DNA of 64,000 nt from assembly GCF_013184775.1 (NCBI RefSeq), contig NZ_JAATVV010000001.1, positions 372,001 to 436,000 on the forward strand, read 5' to 3'. Both the position numbers and the translations under genes were made by a program. Numbering within the stretch: the first letter of the stretch is position 1; each line of letters begins with the position of its first letter. The notes under the pieces are model-generated. The model did no database searches. It was not told the origin of the DNA and was given only the letters and a program-made list of their open reading frames with translations. This stretch comes from Martelella sp. HB161492 (GTDB taxonomy: Bacteria > Pseudomonadota > Alphaproteobacteria > Rhizobiales > Rhizobiaceae). Positions 27,319 to 36,370 of this stretch are shown in pieces.

Positions 27319-28262
27319 TGGCGCAGCTCCAGTCGCATTTTCTCTTCACGGCGCCGTCTCACGAAGCCCGCGAGCCCTTCCGGCAGTTTCAGCACGAAGA
27401 CAAGCAGGATGACGCCATAGAGGATCATTCTGAGATCGACTGAAAAGCGCAGCACTTCCGGCAGGATCGCCATGATGGCACCGGAGATCAGCACGCCGGT
27501 AAAGCTGCCGCGTCCGCCGACGATCACGATGATGAGGAAGGCCTGCATGAAGTAGAAATCGAAGATCAGCGGATCGATGACACGCATATGGAAGGCATAG
27601 ATGCCGCCCGCCATGGCGGTGAAGAAGGCTGACAGAAAGAAGCCCAGCAATTTGTAGGGCGTCGGATTGATGCCCTGCGAGCGGGCCAGCTCCTCGCTCT
27701 GGCAGATGGCACGCATGGTCCCGGCCAGCCGCGAGGTGAAGAAGATATACATCAGCCCCAGCGATACCGCGGCAAAGGCGAAGGACAGATAATAGAAGCC
27801 GAGCGGGCCATCGAGACTGATGCCGAAGAAATTCGGCGCCGGAAGCCCCGGAATGCCCATCGGACCGCGGGTGACCCCCATCCAGTCCCGCGACACGAGC
27901 GTTGCAAGAAGGGTCAGGCTCAGCGTCACGACAACGAAGGAATGGCGATTGAGCCGCAGTGCCGGATAGCCGACCAGAATGGAAAGAATGCCGGCCGCAA
28001 GACCTGCAAGCGGCACGGCCAGCCAGAAGCTGACGCCGTGATCAACCACGGCAATGACCGCGACATAACCGCCAATGCCCCAGAAGGCGACATGGGCGAG
28101 CGACAGCAGACCGAGCAGACCATAGATGATGTTGAGCGACATGGCCGAAACGAGATAGGCGAAGACCAGGACGCCGACACCGAGAATATAGCTGGACGCA
28201 CCCAGCACCGGCGCCAGCGCCACAACCACGCCAACGGCAAGAATGGGAAGAGATTTCTTCAT
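27315..28262 (-). CDS. livM: Branched-chain-amino-acid-type ABC permease LivM
   Basis: The 315-residue, about eight-helix membrane protein has LivM features: LVSAMSLNIIYGLLGLLSLAHVAFWGIGGY, a DWMGVTRGPMGIPGLP periplasmic loop, and EELARSQGINPTPYKLLGFFLSAF, the ATPase-contact loop. It overlaps LivH by four bases and LivG by four. Confidence 0.92.
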   Translation of the reverse strand: MKKSLPILAVGVVVALAPVLGASSYILGVGVLVFAYLVSAMSLNIIYGLLGLLSLAHVAFWGIGGYVAVIAVVDHGVSFWLAVPLAGLAAGILSILVGYPALRLNRHSFVVVTLSLTLLATLVSRDWMGVTRGPMGIPGLPAPNFFGISLDGPLGFYYLSFAFAAVSLGLMYIFFTSRLAGTMRAICQSEELARSQGINPTPYKLLGFFLSAFFTAMAGGIYAFHMRVIDPLIFDFYFMQAFLIIVIVGGRGSFTGVLISGAIMAILPEVLRFSVDLRMILYGVILLVFVLKLPEGLAGFVRRRREEKMRLELRQ

Positions 28263-29140
28263 CCGACCCGCACCCCACCACGCGAAAACAGACCATTGGG
28301 ACGCAGCATCAAGACGACGATCATGACGATGAAGCCGGCCGCTTCCTGCCAGATGACATCAAAGAAGCCACCAACCCAGCTTTCCAGAACCCCAAGGCAG
28401 ATCGCCGCGACGGCAGCCCCCGGAATGGAGCCCATGCCGCCGATGATGATGATGGCAAGCGCCTTGAAGACCAATGTCTGCCCGAGATAGGGCTGCACCA
28501 GCTGGATCGGCGCGATCGCTGCACCGGCAAGCCCGCAAAGGGCCGCCGCCAGCAGCACCGAATTGCGCCCGACACGGCGCGGCCGGATGCCGACCATCAG
28601 CGCCGCCTCACGGTTTTGCGCGACCGCCCGCATGGCACGGCCGAACTGGGTGAAATTCAGCACCGTGATCAGCCCGGCAAAGGAGAGGATCGCAACAATG
28701 CCGGCGGCAATGCGGGTCCAGGCGATGCGGATCCCGCCAATATCGATACCGGCAAAGCCGAACTGGGTTTCGACCATCCGCGGCGTTGCGGTGAAGAAAT
28801 ACTGAAAGCCGTTCAGGATGATGATCGACAGCGCCATGGTGATCAGGATCGAACGCTCGAATTCGCCGGGACCGATCTTCGACAGAAAGGCTTCATAAAG
28901 AATGAGGCCGAAGATCAGCGCCCCGACCACAGCAACAGCGAGGCCCGGAACATAGGAGAGGCCGAATAGCGGCAGCGCAAACACCATGCCATAGGCGCCA
29001 ACCAGAAGAAATTCGCCATGGGCGAAATTGACAATGCCAAGTACGCCGAACAGCAGCGCCAGACCGACAGCGATGAGTGCATAGATCAGCCCCATCACCA
29101 GCCCGTTGGCCGTTATCTGAAACAAGTAGTGATAGTCCAT
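28259..29140 (-). CDS. livH: Branched-chain-amino-acid-type ABC permease LivH
   Basis: The 293-residue membrane protein has the LivH pattern: NGLVMGLIYALIAVGLALLFGVLGIVNFAHGEFLLVGAY at the N terminus and RAMRAVAQNREAALMVGIRPRRVG for ATPase coupling. It is the first gene of the long minus-strand operon (LivHMGF, HyuAB, LLM, threonine-synthase-like, LLM), so the promoter must lie in 29141-29499. Confidence 0.92.
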   Translation of the reverse strand: MDYHYLFQITANGLVMGLIYALIAVGLALLFGVLGIVNFAHGEFLLVGAYGMVFALPLFGLSYVPGLAVAVVGALIFGLILYEAFLSKIGPGEFERSILITMALSIIILNGFQYFFTATPRMVETQFGFAGIDIGGIRIAWTRIAAGIVAILSFAGLITVLNFTQFGRAMRAVAQNREAALMVGIRPRRVGRNSVLLAAALCGLAGAAIAPIQLVQPYLGQTLVFKALAIIIIGGMGSIPGAAVAAICLGVLESWVGGFFDVIWQEAAGFIVMIVVLMLRPNGLFSRGGVRVG

Positions 29141-29379
29141 TTTCTCTCCGTCGCTGCAGCCATTCCCACACCTCCCTGCCTGGTCAGGGCCTGACGAAGG
29201 TCAGTTCCGGCCGGCATTTTTTGTTTTCGCGAGTGGATTGGTGATTTTGAACTTGGGTCCTGCACGGAAAACCCAAAACAAAACTGCCATGTTCATTCCA
29301 AATATTACAGACAATCACTGCAATATTAACCGGATTACTTAAACCCAAAAAGAATGAAAAAATCACTTGCGTATCCGTT

Positions 29380-29391
29380 TGTATGCATACA
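29380..29391. promoter_or_regulatory. Palindrome TGTATGCATACA, candidate operator
   Basis: This perfect 12-bp palindrome resembles the TNGTATNNATACNA sites of FCD-type GntR regulators. It lies 109-120 bases before livK and about 240 before livH. Confidence 0.5.
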
Positions 29392-29402
29392 TTGTGTGCT
29401 CG

Positions 29403-29417
29403 TTGACATCATGTCAA
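29403..29417. promoter_or_regulatory. Palindrome TTGACAT-C-ATGTCAA, candidate operator
   Basis: Two perfect 7-bp arms flank one base. TTGACA within it could also be a -35 element, but no -10 lies at 16-18 bases. It is 14 bases from the other palindrome. Confidence 0.5.
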
Positions 29418-29499
29418 TATAAAAATCAGAACGGACCTCACAAATTGCATTTGATGGCCCGATATACGCAATTTGTACTTGTCCCGATAAGAGGAACAG

Positions 29500-30633
29500 A
29501 TGAAAATACTATCAGCTACCCTGTTTGCAGCCGCAATTTTAGGCACGCCTATGGTTGCAAATGCCGAAAATATCGTCATCGGCATCTCAAATCCCTATAC
29601 CGGCCCGGCTGCCATGGCGGCCGAGCGTGAAAAATGGGGCATCGATCTGGCGGTGAAGGAAATCAACGAAAAGGGCGGCGTCCTTGGCAAGCAGATCGAA
29701 GTGCTGCCGATGGATAATCGCTGCAACCCGTCGGACGCCGTCAACGTCGCCAACCGTCTGGTCGAGGCCAAGGTTGTCGCCATTATCGGCGCCCATTGCT
29801 CGACCGCTGGCCTCGCCACCATGCCGATCATCGAAGAGGCCGGCATCCCGATGGTTTCCGGCGTTGCCTCCAGCCCCAAGATCACCGAGCTTTCCGGCGT
29901 CGGCGGCAATAAGTGGGCCTTCCGCATCAACCCCTCCGACCAGGCGATGATGGAAACGCTGGTGCGTTACCTCGGCGAAAAGAGCGATTTCAAGAAGGTT
30001 GCGATCATTGCCGAAGACTCAGATTTCGGCCGCGGTGGCGCCACGTCCTTCGAACCGCTGGCAAAGGATGCCGGAATCGAGATCCTGTCGACCGATTTCG
30101 TGCCGCAGCAGACCCCGGACTTTACCCCGGTTCTGACCCGCGTTGCCCGTGAAAAGCCCGACGCGATCGCACTGTTCCAGCTTGGCGGCGACCAGCTGAA
30201 CATGCTGCGCAACGCCATGCAGCTCGGCCTCACCATCCCCTATACGGGCCGTGCGGAACTGGGCGGTGAAAACATGCAGATCATCGAGGCAGGCGGCATG
30301 GAAGGCTCGGTTTCAGCCTGGTCCTATTCGGCCGAAATCCACAGCGATCTCAATGATGCCTTCGTCAAGAACATCGAGGCAGATCACGACATGAAGCCGG
30401 TGCTGCAGACCTGGGCCGGCTATGATTCCGTGCGCATCATCGCCCAGGCGATCGAAGAGGCCGGCAGCGCCGACCCCGCCGCCATTCGTGATGCACTGCA
30501 GAACATCAAGTTCACCAATGTTCTCGGCAAGGAAGTCACCTTCGACGACCACAATCAGGCCGGCAAGGTTGTCGTCATTCAGGGCGTCAAGGACCGCGCC
30601 GTCGATATCCTCGACCTCGCCGACGTCAAGTAA
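29500..30633 (+). CDS. livK: ABC transporter substrate-binding protein, LivK type
   Basis: The 377-residue protein has a signal peptide (residues 1-22, ending ANA) and a type-I periplasmic-binding fold (IVIGISNPYTGPAAMAAEREKWGIDLAVKEINEKGGVLGKQIEV, IIGAHCSTAGLATMPI, KKVAIIAEDSDFGRGG). It is divergent from livHMGF and is their likely partner. GATAAGAGGAAC supplies a strong ribosome site. The ligand is unknown; the operon context suggests a hydantoin-like or amide compound. Confidence 0.93.
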   Translation: MKILSATLFAAAILGTPMVANAENIVIGISNPYTGPAAMAAEREKWGIDLAVKEINEKGGVLGKQIEVLPMDNRCNPSDAVNVANRLVEAKVVAIIGAHCSTAGLATMPIIEEAGIPMVSGVASSPKITELSGVGGNKWAFRINPSDQAMMETLVRYLGEKSDFKKVAIIAEDSDFGRGGATSFEPLAKDAGIEILSTDFVPQQTPDFTPVLTRVAREKPDAIALFQLGGDQLNMLRNAMQLGLTIPYTGRAELGGENMQIIEAGGMEGSVSAWSYSAEIHSDLNDAFVKNIEADHDMKPVLQTWAGYDSVRIIAQAIEEAGSADPAAIRDALQNIKFTNVLGKEVTFDDHNQAGKVVVIQGVKDRAVDILDLADVK

Positions 30634-30646
30634 ATCCGAGATTAAG

Positions 30647-30667
30647 GGGGCGGGTATCGCCCGCCCC
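30647..30667 (+). terminator. GC-rich hairpin after livK
   Basis: GGGGCGGG (30647-30654), a five-base loop and CCCGCCCC (30660-30667) are followed by TTCCCC. It starts 14 bases after the stop and probably ends or protects the livK mRNA; the T tract is short. Confidence 0.6.
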
Positions 30668-30863
30668 TTCCCCGAATTACGCGTAAACCATGCTGGCTGA
30701 GCCCTTCGGTGAAACATCGGCTTTTCGCGAAGAAACCGGAAAAATATCCTCATCTCACGGTGCAACGGAAAAAAACAGCGCGCCGATTGGTCCTAGATTG
30801 CAGTGAGTGCCACCCGGTCTTTCGACGTTTGGGGTGGAACGTCATTGAAAGGATAGAACTGCA

Positions 30864-32042
30864 ATGCAAAATTCCAGCATGGGAACGGCGTCCGTCTGGG
30901 CCGGCGAGGAAGATCTCTTCGCCGAGGGCGCCATCTGCACACCGGTCTTCAATTCCGTAGCCTTCGGCTATGAGGACATGAACGAATGGTTTGACGTGGC
31001 GCTTGGCAAGAAGCCGGGCCATATTTACTCGCGCAACACCAATCCCACCGTACGCGTGCTGGAAAACAAGATCCGTCTTCTCGATGGCGGCGATGATGCC
31101 ACGAGCTTCTCCACCGGCATGGCGGCGATCAGCAACACGCTGTTTGCGCTTCTTGCCGCCGGCGACCGCGTGGTCGCGATCAAGGACACCTATGGCGGTG
31201 CCAACAAGGTGTTCATCGAATTCCTGCCGCGCATGAATGTCGAGGTCAGCCTCTGCGATACCTCCGATTTCGATCAGATCGAGGCCGAAGTCGCCAAGGG
31301 CTGCAAAGTCCTTTATCTCGAAAGCCCGACCAATCCGACGCTGAAGGTGGTCGATATCGAACGGCTGGCGAAGGCTGCCCATGCCGTGGGCGCCGTCGTG
31401 ATCGTCGACAACACCTTTGCCACACCGGTCAACCAGAGGCCGCTGTCGCTCGGCGCCGATCTCGTCGTCTACAGCGCCACCAAATATCTGAACGGCCATT
31501 CCGATGTGATGGGCGGGCTGGTGACCGGACGGCAGGATCTGATCGATGCCATTTATCACTATCGCGAAATCACCGGCGCGACACTGCACGCGCAATCGGC
31601 CTACATGATCCTGCGCGGCATGAAGACGCTTGATCTGCGCATCAAGCGGCACAATGAAAATGCCATGAAGGTTGCCGCCTTTCTTGCCGCCCACCCCAAG
31701 GTCGATCAGGTCTTCTATCCCGGCCTGCCGGACCATCCGGGCCATGAAACGGCCAAGAAGCAGATGACCGGCGGCTTTGGCGGGATGATGAGCTTTTCGC
31801 TGAAGGGCGGCTTTGAGCCGGTGGTCACGGTGCTGGAAAATCTGCGCTACGCCCACAAGGCGGCCAGCCTCGGCTCCGTCGGCACGCTGGCCGGCCCGCC
31901 AAAAACCACAAGCCATGTCGAGCTGACGGCCGAAGAACGCGCCGCAGCCGGCATTCCCGAAGGTCTGATCCGCTATTCGGTCGGCATCGAAGATGCCGAT
32001 GATCTGATCGCGGATCTTCAACACGCGCTTTCCCTCTTGTGA
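30864..32042 (+). CDS. PLP-dependent Cys/Met metabolism enzyme (cystathionine gamma-synthase family)
   Basis: The 392-residue enzyme belongs to the MetB/MetC/methionine gamma-lyase group: IYSRNTNPTVRVLENKI, FSTGMAAISNTLFALLAAGDRVV, YLESPTNPTLKVVDI, and the PLP-lysine motif VVYSATKYLNGHSDVMGG. Members catalyse beta/gamma elimination or replacement on sulfur amino acids or O-acyl-homoserine. Which reaction applies here is not evident. AAGGA precedes ATG 30864. It stands just before the F420 genes with a 129-base gap, so it may or may not share their transcript. Confidence 0.88.
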   Translation: MQNSSMGTASVWAGEEDLFAEGAICTPVFNSVAFGYEDMNEWFDVALGKKPGHIYSRNTNPTVRVLENKIRLLDGGDDATSFSTGMAAISNTLFALLAAGDRVVAIKDTYGGANKVFIEFLPRMNVEVSLCDTSDFDQIEAEVAKGCKVLYLESPTNPTLKVVDIERLAKAAHAVGAVVIVDNTFATPVNQRPLSLGADLVVYSATKYLNGHSDVMGGLVTGRQDLIDAIYHYREITGATLHAQSAYMILRGMKTLDLRIKRHNENAMKVAAFLAAHPKVDQVFYPGLPDHPGHETAKKQMTGGFGGMMSFSLKGGFEPVVTVLENLRYAHKAASLGSVGTLAGPPKTTSHVELTAEERAAAGIPEGLIRYSVGIEDADDLIADLQHALSLL

Positions 32043-32171
32043 CGCGGGACGCGTGACAAGCGCGTCCATTCCAGGGGAAACGACAACAGACTGCCGTCCG
32101 GATGGCGCTTGCCACCGGATGGCCGATGATCACTAAGGGCGGCAATCCGCCCTCAGCAAGGACCATGATTG

Positions 32172-33176
32172 ATGCTTACATTTGGCTACAAGGCCTCGGC
32201 CGAGCAGTTTTCCCCTTCCGATCTTCTGCGCTTCGGCGCTGCTGCCGAAAAGGCAGGCTTTGATTCCGTTTTCATCAGCGACCATTTCCAGCCCTGGCGG
32301 CACACGGGCGGTCACGCGCCGTTCTCCATGGCCTTTCTTGGCGCCCTTGGTGCATCGACGTCGCGCATCAAGATGGGCACCAGCGTGCTGACGCCGACCT
32401 TCCGCTACCACCCTTCCGTTGTTGCCCAGGCTTTTGCCACGCTCGGCTCCATGTTTCCCGAACGCATCATTCTCGGCATTGGCACCGGCGAATCCCTAAA
32501 CGAAGTCCCGGCGACCTGCGTCGAATGGCCGGACGGCAAGGAACGTTTTGCCCGGCTGCGCGAATCGGTCCGGCTGATGCGGCAATTGTGGCGCGAGGAG
32601 CGCGTCTCCTTTGAAGGCGACTATTACCGCACCGAAAATGCCACCATTTACGACCGCCCGGAAAAGATGGTTCCGATCTATGTCGCCGGCGCCGGGCCGA
32701 TGATCAGCCGCTATGCCGGCCGCTTTGCCGATGGTTTCATCTGCACTTCAGGCAAGGCACCCTCGCTCTATCTCGACACGCTTCTGCCCAAGGTCGAGGA
32801 GGGCATGGCGATGGAAAAGCGCAACCCCGGCGCGCTCGACAAGATGATCGAGATGAAGGTATCCTTTGACGAAAGTCTGGAGCAGGCACTGGAAGACACA
32901 CGCTTCTGGGCCGCTCTTGCGCTTTCCCCGGAAGAGAAGATGTCTGTCGAGAACCCGCAGGCCATGGAAGAACTCGCTGACCGGCTGCCGATCGAGCGTG
33001 TTGCCAGCCGCTGGATTGTCTCGAACGATCCGGACGTCCATGTCGAGCGCATCCGCCCCTATGTCGAGATGGGCTTCAGGCATCTGGTCTTTCACGCACC
33101 GGGTTTCGATCAGGAACGCTTCCTCACGCTCTATGCCAGGGACGTGCTGCCGCGCCTGCGCAGGGAATTTTGCTGA
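32172..33176 (+). CDS. fgd: F420-dependent glucose-6-phosphate dehydrogenase homologue (Fgd)
   Basis: The 334-residue LLM-fold protein matches mycobacterial FGD1 closely along its length: GYKASAEQF at the start, ISDHFQPWRHTGGHAPFSM (His38 and Trp42, aligning with catalytic His40 and Trp44), LGIGTGESLNE (Glu107, aligning with Glu109), KERFARLRESVRLMRQLW, DGFICTSGK, DKMIEMKVSFD and HLVFHAPGFDQ. FGD oxidises glucose-6-phosphate to 6-phosphogluconolactone and makes F420H2. It heads the F420 gene run, and the CofC-CofG-CofH gene follows within 41 bases. A close homologue in a proteobacterium is unusual. ATG 32172 is preferred to TTG 32169. Confidence 0.9.
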   Translation: MLTFGYKASAEQFSPSDLLRFGAAAEKAGFDSVFISDHFQPWRHTGGHAPFSMAFLGALGASTSRIKMGTSVLTPTFRYHPSVVAQAFATLGSMFPERIILGIGTGESLNEVPATCVEWPDGKERFARLRESVRLMRQLWREERVSFEGDYYRTENATIYDRPEKMVPIYVAGAGPMISRYAGRFADGFICTSGKAPSLYLDTLLPKVEEGMAMEKRNPGALDKMIEMKVSFDESLEQALEDTRFWAALALSPEEKMSVENPQAMEELADRLPIERVASRWIVSNDPDVHVERIRPYVEMGFRHLVFHAPGFDQERFLTLYARDVLPRLRREFC

Positions 33177-33217
33177 ACGGAAACGCCGGCGCACAGATGA
33201 TGAGGGTGAAGCAAGGC

Positions 33218-36200
33218 ATGATCACAGCAGTGGTACCGCTCAAATCGTTCAGCAAGGCGAAGTCACGGCTTGCAGACGTATTGCCGCCGGACCTGCGCGC
33301 TCAGCTTGCCAGAGCCATGGCGGGTGATGTTCTTGCCGTCCTTGCTGAGATTGCGGAAATCGACGCGGTTCTGGTGGTCACCGAAGATCCTTCGGTGGCC
33401 CGGCTTGCGCGCGCCGCGGGCGCAGACGTGCTGCTCGAGCCCAGCCTCAATGGCTATAACAGCGCCGCCCGCGCCGCTGCAGACTTCATCGGTGCAGACA
33501 AGACCATGCTGCTTGTGCCGGGCGACCTGCCCGCCCTTGCTGCCGGCGACATCCGCCGGCTGATCGCAACCCATGGCGCGGGGCCCGGACTGACGCTTGT
33601 GCCCGACCGGATAAGAGACGGCACCAATGCGCTGATGGTGACACCGGCCGATGGACTGACCTTCTGCTTCGGTCCGGCAAGTTTTGAACGGCATCAAGAG
33701 GCCGCCCGTGAGGCCGGCCTTGCCGTTCAGGGCCTCGAACTTGAAACCATCGGCTTCGATCTCGACCATCCCGAAGATCTGGCAGCGCTGTGCGTGCTGC
33801 CGCTGGGGCCGCTGAGCCGCAGCGCCTTCGCGGCGCTGAAGACCGCTGAACCAACGATAAACAACAAGAACATCCGCCGTCCCCTCGGGCTTGAGACGGA
33901 TGCCACCTCCCGAAGGGAAACAATCATGACCACAACGCTAGAAGACATTGTCAGCAAGGCCGCCGGAGGCATCCGCATCAGCGATGATGAAGCGCTGGCA
34001 CTGCTTGACCTCGATGCAACCGATGCCTTGACAGACGCCAGCAGGACGCTGCGCGATGAAGGCCACGGCGATATCATCACCTTTTCGCGCAAGGTCTTTA
34101 TTCCGCTGACGCATCTGTGTCGCGATGTCTGCCATTACTGCACCTTTGCCCATCCGCCGAAAAAGGGCGAAAGCGCCTTCATGACGCCTGCCGAGGTTCT
34201 GGCGGTCGCGGAAGCCGGCAAGCGCGCGGGCTGCAAGGAAGCCCTGTTCACGCTCGGCGACAAGCCGGAGCTTCGCTACCGCGCCGCGCGCGAGCAGCTT
34301 GCAGAACTCGGCTATGCCGATACGGTTTCCTACATCGAGGCCATGGCGGCAATGGTGCTGAAGGAAACGGGACTGCTGCCGCATGTCAATGGCGGTGTGA
34401 TGACGGCAGGTGAGATCGCCCGACTGCGCAAGGTCTCGGTATCGCAGGGCATCATGCTGGAAACGGTCTCGACACGGCTTTCGGAACGGGGCGGCCCGCA
34501 TTTCGGCTCACCCGACAAGCTGCCCGCACCGCGCCTGCAGATGATGCGCGAAGCAGGCGCCGCCGCCATTCCCTTCACCTCCGGCATTCTGATCGGAATC
34601 GGTGAAACCCGTCAGGAGCGGATCGAATCTCTGCTGGCTTTGCGCGATATCCACGAAAATCACGGCGGCCACATTCAGGAAATCATCATCCAGAATTTCC
34701 GCGCCAAGGCCGACACCAAGATGGCCAATGCGCCAGAGCCGGATCTTGACGAGCAGGTCTGGACGATTGCCATGGCGCGGCTGATCTTCGGCGCAAGGAT
34801 GAATATCCAGTCACCGCCGAACCTGCGCCCCGAAGAACTGGCAGCACTCATCAATGCCGGGATCAATGACTGGGGCGGCATTTCCCCGGTGACGCCCGAC
34901 CATGTGAACCCGGAAGCCCCCTGGCCGCAGATCGTGGCGCTGGAGCGGGAAACCGAAAAAGCCGGCAAGATCCTCGCCGAACGGCTTGCCGCCTATCCGC
35001 CTTATGCACGCGACGCCGCGCACTGGGTCGATGCCGGCCTTCACGGCGCGCTTTTGCGCCATCAGGACAGCGAGGGTTACGCCCGGCCGGATAACTGGAT
35101 TGCAGGATCGGGCACGCAGCCGCCAACGCTTTTTGCAAAGCCCCCGGCCATGCGCGCCAATGACACGCTTCACGCCATCGTCGACCGCGCCTTTGCCGGA
35201 AAGAGGCTGTCGGAAGACGAAATCGTCCGGCTGTTTGCCGCACGCGGCGGAGAATATGAATTTGTCCGCGCAAAGGCTGACGAATTGCGCCACGCCGTCT
35301 GCGGCGATGATGTTTCCTATGTCGTCACCCGCAACATCAACTACACCAATATCTGCTACTTCAAATGCCAGTTCTGCGCTTTCTCCAAGGGCAAGATGAG
35401 CGAGAACCTGCGTGGCCGCCCCTATAATCTGCCTCTGGAGGAGATCCGCCGCCGGGTCGTCGAAGCCTGGCATCGCGGCGGCACCGAGGTTTGCCTGCAG
35501 GGTGGCATTCATCCCGAATATACCGGCCAGACCTATCTCGACATCTGCGAGACCATCCGCAAGGCCGAGCCCGCCATGCATATTCACGCCTTCTCGCCGC
35601 TGGAAGTGTGGCAGGGCGCCGAAACACTCGGCCTTTCCGTGCCGGATTTCCTTGTCGCACTGAAGGAAGCAGGCCTAAGCTCCATGCCCGGAACGGCCGC
35701 GGAAATTCTTGACGACGAGGTGCGGCGCGATCTCTGCCCCGACAAGATCAACACCGCCCAGTGGATGGAAGTGGTGGAAGCCGCCCATCGCGCCGGCATC
35801 CGCACCACCGCCACCATCATGTTCGGCCATATCGACCGGCCGGAGCACTGGGCGCGGCATATTCTGCGCGTGCGCGATATCCAGGAGAGAACCGGCGGCT
35901 TCACCGAATTTGTCGGACTGCCCTTCGTACCGATGGAAACGCCGATCTATCTGAAGAACCGGTCGCGCCTGGGCCCGACCTATCGCGAGGCGATGCTGAT
36001 GCATGCGATTGCCCGCCTGGCGCTCAACCCGGTTCTCACCAATATCCAGGCCTCCTGGGTCAAGCTCGGCGCGGAAGGGCTGTCCGATTGTCTGACGGCG
36101 GGCGCCAACGATGCCGGCGGCACGCTGATGGAGGAAACCATCACCCGGGCGGCCGGTGCCGTTCACGGCCAGGAAATGGCGCCGCACGAATTTGTCGAGA

Positions 36201-36340
36201 TGATCCGCGCGCTCGGCCGCACACCGCGGCTGCGCAACACGCTTTATGAAACGGCGCCCGAAAGCCGCATGCAACGCGCTTTCCAGGCGCCGCCGCTGGA
36301 GCCATCCATCAACACACTGGCATCGAAATATGACCGCTGA
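33218..36340 (+). CDS. F420 biosynthesis trifunctional fusion CofC-CofG-CofH
   Basis: One uninterrupted frame of 1040 residues joins three F420 enzymes. Residues 1-215 are CofC (AVVPLKSFSKAKSRLADVL, LLVPGDLPALAAGDI), the guanylyltransferase that activates a phospho-acid. Residues 216-236 are a linker. From Met237 follows CofG, a radical-SAM domain with C-x3-C-x2-C at 301/305/308 (CRDVCHYC). CofH follows from about 650, with C-x3-C-x2-C at 713/717/720 (CYFKCQFC). CofG and CofH together form the deazaflavin FO; actinobacteria have this pair fused as FbiC. ATG 33926, after GAAGGGAAA, could also start CofGH separately. Start alternatives are ATG 33197 or 33200. Confidence 0.93.
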   Translation: MITAVVPLKSFSKAKSRLADVLPPDLRAQLARAMAGDVLAVLAEIAEIDAVLVVTEDPSVARLARAAGADVLLEPSLNGYNSAARAAADFIGADKTMLLVPGDLPALAAGDIRRLIATHGAGPGLTLVPDRIRDGTNALMVTPADGLTFCFGPASFERHQEAAREAGLAVQGLELETIGFDLDHPEDLAALCVLPLGPLSRSAFAALKTAEPTINNKNIRRPLGLETDATSRRETIMTTTLEDIVSKAAGGIRISDDEALALLDLDATDALTDASRTLRDEGHGDIITFSRKVFIPLTHLCRDVCHYCTFAHPPKKGESAFMTPAEVLAVAEAGKRAGCKEALFTLGDKPELRYRAAREQLAELGYADTVSYIEAMAAMVLKETGLLPHVNGGVMTAGEIARLRKVSVSQGIMLETVSTRLSERGGPHFGSPDKLPAPRLQMMREAGAAAIPFTSGILIGIGETRQERIESLLALRDIHENHGGHIQEIIIQNFRAKADTKMANAPEPDLDEQVWTIAMARLIFGARMNIQSPPNLRPEELAALINAGINDWGGISPVTPDHVNPEAPWPQIVALERETEKAGKILAERLAAYPPYARDAAHWVDAGLHGALLRHQDSEGYARPDNWIAGSGTQPPTLFAKPPAMRANDTLHAIVDRAFAGKRLSEDEIVRLFAARGGEYEFVRAKADELRHAVCGDDVSYVVTRNINYTNICYFKCQFCAFSKGKMSENLRGRPYNLPLEEIRRRVVEAWHRGGTEVCLQGGIHPEYTGQTYLDICETIRKAEPAMHIHAFSPLEVWQGAETLGLSVPDFLVALKEAGLSSMPGTAAEILDDEVRRDLCPDKINTAQWMEVVEAAHRAGIRTTATIMFGHIDRPEHWARHILRVRDIQERTGGFTEFVGLPFVPMETPIYLKNRSRLGPTYREAMLMHAIARLALNPVLTNIQASWVKLGAEGLSDCLTAGANDAGGTLMEETITRAAGAVHGQEMAPHEFVEMIRALGRTPRLRNTLYETAPESRMQRAFQAPPLEPSINTLASKYDR

Positions 36341-36370
36341 CCTTCCGCAACCGTTTGATCGGCATTCCGC

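Larger units (their letters stand above)
29141..29499. promoter_or_regulatory. A+T-rich divergent control region between livH and livK
   Basis: These 359 bases are much richer in A+T than anything else in the window. They hold the palindrome TGTATGCATACA (29380-29391), the palindrome TTGACAT-C-ATGTCAA (29403-29417) followed directly by TATAAA, and the inverted repeat CAAATTGC (29441-29448)/GCAATTTG (29468-29475) in the livK leader. I could not fit -35/-10 pairs with certainty. The layout suggests at least two regulators acting on both directions. Confidence 0.65.

Noticed and set aside
32098-32152. Direct repeat CCGGATGGC (32098-32106, 32115-32123) and hairpin GGGCGG-CAAT-CCGCCC (32137-32152) before fgd
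   Set aside because: Short GC-rich motifs with no T tract or clear regulator; too easily met by chance in this sequence to report as features.
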